From Polyangium sp. 15x6 (GTDB lineage Bacteria > Myxococcota_A > Polyangia > Polyangiales > Polyangiaceae), in contig NZ_JASBQE010000016.1 of assembly GCF_029960785.1 (NCBI RefSeq), forward strand, positions 105,277 through 169,276: a stretch of DNA of 64,000 nt, read 5' to 3'. Within the stretch, counting starts at the first letter, position 1. Every line of letters begins with the position of its first letter. The position numbers and the translations under genes are program-made. The notes below the pieces were generated by a model, which worked only from the letters and a program-made list of their open reading frames with translations, searched no databases and was not told where the DNA came from. Below are positions 61,887-64,000 of this stretch, in pieces.

Positions 61887-62774
61887 TCAGGTGGCCTGCA
61901 CGCGCAGGAGCTGGAAATAAACGTCCTCGAGGTTCGGCGCGACCTCTTCGAAGCCGTCCCCCGGGGGCTCGCTGCTGAACACATGGATCACCGGTCGGCC
62001 GGCCATCAGCCGCGTCGACAGCACGGTATGGCGCGCCTCGTATTCGGGCAACGCCGCCTTCGTGACCTGCTTGCGCCAGACCTGGTTTTCGAGCGCTGCA
62101 ATCGCATCACTCGGCTTTCCCGTCAGCAGCACCCGGCCCTTGTTCAAGATGGCCATGGTCGGGCAAAGGTCGGTGACGTCCTCGACGATGTGCGTGGACA
62201 GAATCACCGCAACGTTCTCGCCGATCTCGGCGAGCAGGTTGAGGAAACGATTGCGCTCCTCGGGATCGAGGCCAGCCGTGGGCTCGTCGACAATCACGAG
62301 GCGCGGACTTCCCAGGAGCGCCTGCGCGACGCCGAAGCGCTGCCGCATGCCGCCCGAGTACGTGCCGAGCTTGCGCTTGCGCACGTCCCACAGGTTGACT
62401 TGCCGGAGCAGGCCATCCACGATCTCACGGCGCTCTTTGCGCTGGGTCAGCCCCTTGAGCACGGCGAAATGCTCCAGCATGTCCTCCGCGCTCACCTTGG
62501 GATAAACACCAAAATCCTGCGGCAGGTAGCCGAGCTGGCGCCGCACCGCGTCCTTGTCACGCAGCACGTCGATGGTCTTGCCGTCGACACCTTCCAGGGT
62601 AGCCGTGCCGCTGTCAGCCTCCTGCAATGTCGCCAGCGTGCGCATCAGTGACGATTTGCCGGCGCCGTTCGGCCCGAGCAGTCCGAACATGCCGCGCGGG
62701 ATGTCGAGGGTGACGTCGTTCAGCGCGTGGACGCCGTTCGTATAGGTCTTGCTGAGGTTGCGGATGGCGAGCAT
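61887..62774 (-). CDS. ABC transporter ATP-binding protein
   Basis: A 295-residue ATPase. Walker A is G-P-N-G-A-G-K-S-S, the signature Y-S-G-G-M-R-Q-R, Walker B L-V-I-V-D-E-P-T-A-G-L-D, and the switch His is in L-S-T-H-I. A ~70-residue C-terminal extension follows, as in DrrA/NatA-type exporters. GGGAGCC abuts the ATG at 62774. It powers the downstream permease-peptidase fusion. Its upstream region contains a dispersed hairpin element. Confidence 0.92.
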   Translation of the reverse strand: MLAIRNLSKTYTNGVHALNDVTLDIPRGMFGLLGPNGAGKSSLMRTLATLQEADSGTATLEGVDGKTIDVLRDKDAVRRQLGYLPQDFGVYPKVSAEDMLEHFAVLKGLTQRKERREIVDGLLRQVNLWDVRKRKLGTYSGGMRQRFGVAQALLGSPRLVIVDEPTAGLDPEERNRFLNLLAEIGENVAVILSTHIVEDVTDLCPTMAILNKGRVLLTGKPSDAIAALENQVWRKQVTKAALPEYEARHTVLSTRLMAGRPVIHVFSSEPPGDGFEEVAPNLEDVYFQLLRVQAT

Positions 62775-62919
62775 GGCTCCCTGCCCGAGAAAGCCCATGG
62801 ACAGCCCTGCTGTCCTGGGGCCAATGAACCGATATTTTCCGCGTTCGCGTACACGCTCCTCGCGCAGCGGTCAACCGCGCTCCGTGCGCCAGTCGTGCTC
62901 CAAATGGTGGAGGCCGCCG

Positions 62920-63220
62920 CGCTGGGGCGTTGCCCCAGGCCCCAGCAGGGGCTATCCGCCCCTGCACCCGGACCAGCGCAAGCGCTGGACCCGTGTTCGA
63001 TGAACTGCGCGATGCGCAGTTCATCGAACAGGCCAGGTCAAGACCAACGACGACCCTGCCAGCCGAGACCGCCGTGACGGGCAACGTTGTCCCAGGTCTT
63101 GCCACCGGCCTGTGGGAAGAACTGCGCATCGCGCAGTTCTTCCCCCCCGAGTCCAGGGCTTGCCCTGGTCCGGGTCGAGGGGCGGATAGCCCCCGCGGGG
63201 TCCGGGGCGGCGCCCCGGCG
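62920..63220. repeat. Dispersed hairpin element, copy 4 (301 bp; A end left, B end right)
   Basis: Complete copy, the only one between divergent genes (~526-bp gap, otherwise no feature seen). The left hairpin 1 has arms CTGGGGC/GCCCCAG, differing from other A ends by paired, compensating changes; hairpin 2 arms are GCAGGGGC/GCCCCTGC. Confidence 0.92.
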
Positions 63221-63300
63221 CGGCGGTCGCTTCGATCGCCTGGAAGCGGCGCCTCATTGACATCCGCGCCAGCTCCGGAGACGCTCCTTCGTGAGGCGAC

Positions 63301-63879
63301 ATGCGCATCCGGGGACCCTTTCTGGCATCCATCCTGACGGCCCTCGCCGTCGCGACGTCCGCCGCCGCCGCGGAGGCAGCCCCGCCCTCCTACGTCGTCC
63401 TGCCCGCCGAGCAGCCCCGCAAGGTCTGGTACGGCTGGCAAACGCTGACGATCGCCGGCGCGTCGCTCGGCGTGGGGACCTTTCCGGCGGCGCTCTTCAA
63501 CGTGCACGTGTATGCCTGGCCGCCTGCGCTCACCGGCATGGTGCTCAGCGGGCCGATCGTGCACTGGAAACACGGGCGGGTCGGCCGAGGCTTCGCAGTG
63601 CTCGGGATGAACCTCGGAATCACGGGGACGGCCCTCGGCCTCTCCCTGCCCGTCGGGTGCATCTTCGAGAAATGCGACGGCTTTTACTTTCAGTACATGC
63701 TGGCCATGAGCTACGTGGGCGCCGCGATCGGCGTGGGGATCGATGCGGCGTTCCTCTCGACCTACGAACCCCCCGAGCCGCACACGGCCCGACGGGCCAC
63801 GGGCATGCTCGACTCCCTCGTGCCCATGGTCGACGTTCGCCCAGGTCACACGGTGCTCGGCGTGGCAGGCGCATTCTGA
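63301..63879 (+). CDS. Exported membrane protein, hypothetical
   Basis: A 192-residue protein with signal peptide (about 5-26, A-A-A-E-A-A) and three or four hydrophobic segments rich in Gly and Ala (about 47-70, 75-85, 100-120, 132-150). Two cysteines (G-C-I-F-E-K-C) may pair. No family recognised. Followed 12 bp later by a truncated hairpin element. Confidence 0.65.
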   Translation: MRIRGPFLASILTALAVATSAAAAEAAPPSYVVLPAEQPRKVWYGWQTLTIAGASLGVGTFPAALFNVHVYAWPPALTGMVLSGPIVHWKHGRVGRGFAVLGMNLGITGTALGLSLPVGCIFEKCDGFYFQYMLAMSYVGAAIGVGIDAAFLSTYEPPEPHTARRATGMLDSLVPMVDVRPGHTVLGVAGAF

Positions 63880-63891
63880 GTTGCAGCGCAG

Positions 63892-64000
63892 CGCCGGGGT
63901 TTCACCCCGGACCCCGACCAGGGGTTGTCCACCCCTGGACCCGGACCAGCGCAAGCGCTGGACTCGTGGTCGATGAACTGCGCGATGCGCAGTTCATCGA
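63892..64000. repeat. Dispersed hairpin element, copy 5 (A end, cut by window edge)
   Basis: The first 109 bp of an A end: hairpin 1 CCGGGGT/ACCCCGG, hairpin 2 CCAGGGG/CCCCTGG, palindrome CCAGCGCAAGCGCTGG and hairpin 4 arms GATGAACTGCGC/GCGCAGTTCATC. It continues beyond the window. Confidence 0.88.

Noticed and set aside
58266..62774. Horizontal origin of the permease-peptidase operon
   Set aside because: I suspected a shift in leucine codon choice, but sampled codons were mixed and GC stayed high; I could not support it without a computed comparison.
1..64000. tRNA, rRNA or riboswitch genes
   Set aside because: I saw no cloverleaf-like or conserved rRNA sequence and no recognisable riboswitch core, including upstream of ribA, where an FMN element might be expected; the ~100 bp there is too short.

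Overview
The window is very GC-rich, and most genes show the strong third-position G/C bias that produces long antisense open frames. It carries several traits seen together in large myxobacterial genomes of the Polyangium/Sorangium type: a trifunctional Ser/Thr kinase - AAA ATPase - histidine kinase, secreted lipoproteins with Gly/Thr/Ser-rich linkers, many one-off lipoproteins and hydrolases, and a eukaryote-like multidomain beta-oxidation enzyme. I infer a member of the Polyangiales; there is no rRNA or tRNA in the window to confirm this.

Region 1 (1-10500) is a sugar-acid island. A myo-inositol-oxygenase-like gene and a three-gene ABC sugar importer lie back to back. Around them are a uronate isomerase (uxaC), a UxuB-type SDR mannonate oxidoreductase, a LarA-superfamily (nickel-pincer) racemase/epimerase homologue and an FGGY gluconokinase-like kinase. 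Read together they suggest a route inositol -> glucuronate -> fructuronate -> mannonate -> gluconate -> 6-phosphogluconate, with the LarA homologue acting as a mannonate/gluconate 2-epimerase. The usual mannonate dehydratase and KDG enzymes are absent from the window.

Region 2 (10500-33000) holds signalling and envelope genes: a membrane histidine kinase, an FAD oxidoreductase with a polysaccharide pyruvyl transferase, the 1,972-residue trifunctional kinase, a di-haem cytochrome c, GTP cyclohydrolase II, a penicillin-binding-type transpeptidase, a beta-propeller protein, a rhomboid-TPR fusion, a DsbA-fold isomerase with an alpha/beta hydrolase, two Gly-rich lipoproteins and a zinc-metallopeptidase-like lipoprotein.

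Region 3 (33000-48400) holds small enzymes (EthD, DJ-1, M20), glycan genes (methyltransferase, NodB deacetylase, glycosyltransferases), a DUF3943 outer-membrane protein, a chemotaxis receptor, and a lipoprotein with a C-terminal HNH nuclease facing a DUF4262 gene. The latter resembles a contact-delivered toxin locus.

Region 4 (48600-62800) holds an SCPx-type thiolase and a peroxisomal MFE-2-like protein with three SCP2 domains, two of them a recent tandem duplication. It also has a run containing a ferritin-like protein, DUF302, DUF5995 and a KUP potassium transporter, and an ABC-2 permease fused to an M1 metallopeptidase with its ATPase.

Four complete copies and one truncated copy of a roughly 300-bp dispersed element are scattered from 34.5 kb to the right end. 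Each is built from mirrored sets of hairpins with compensatory base changes and sits between genes, mostly between convergent ones.
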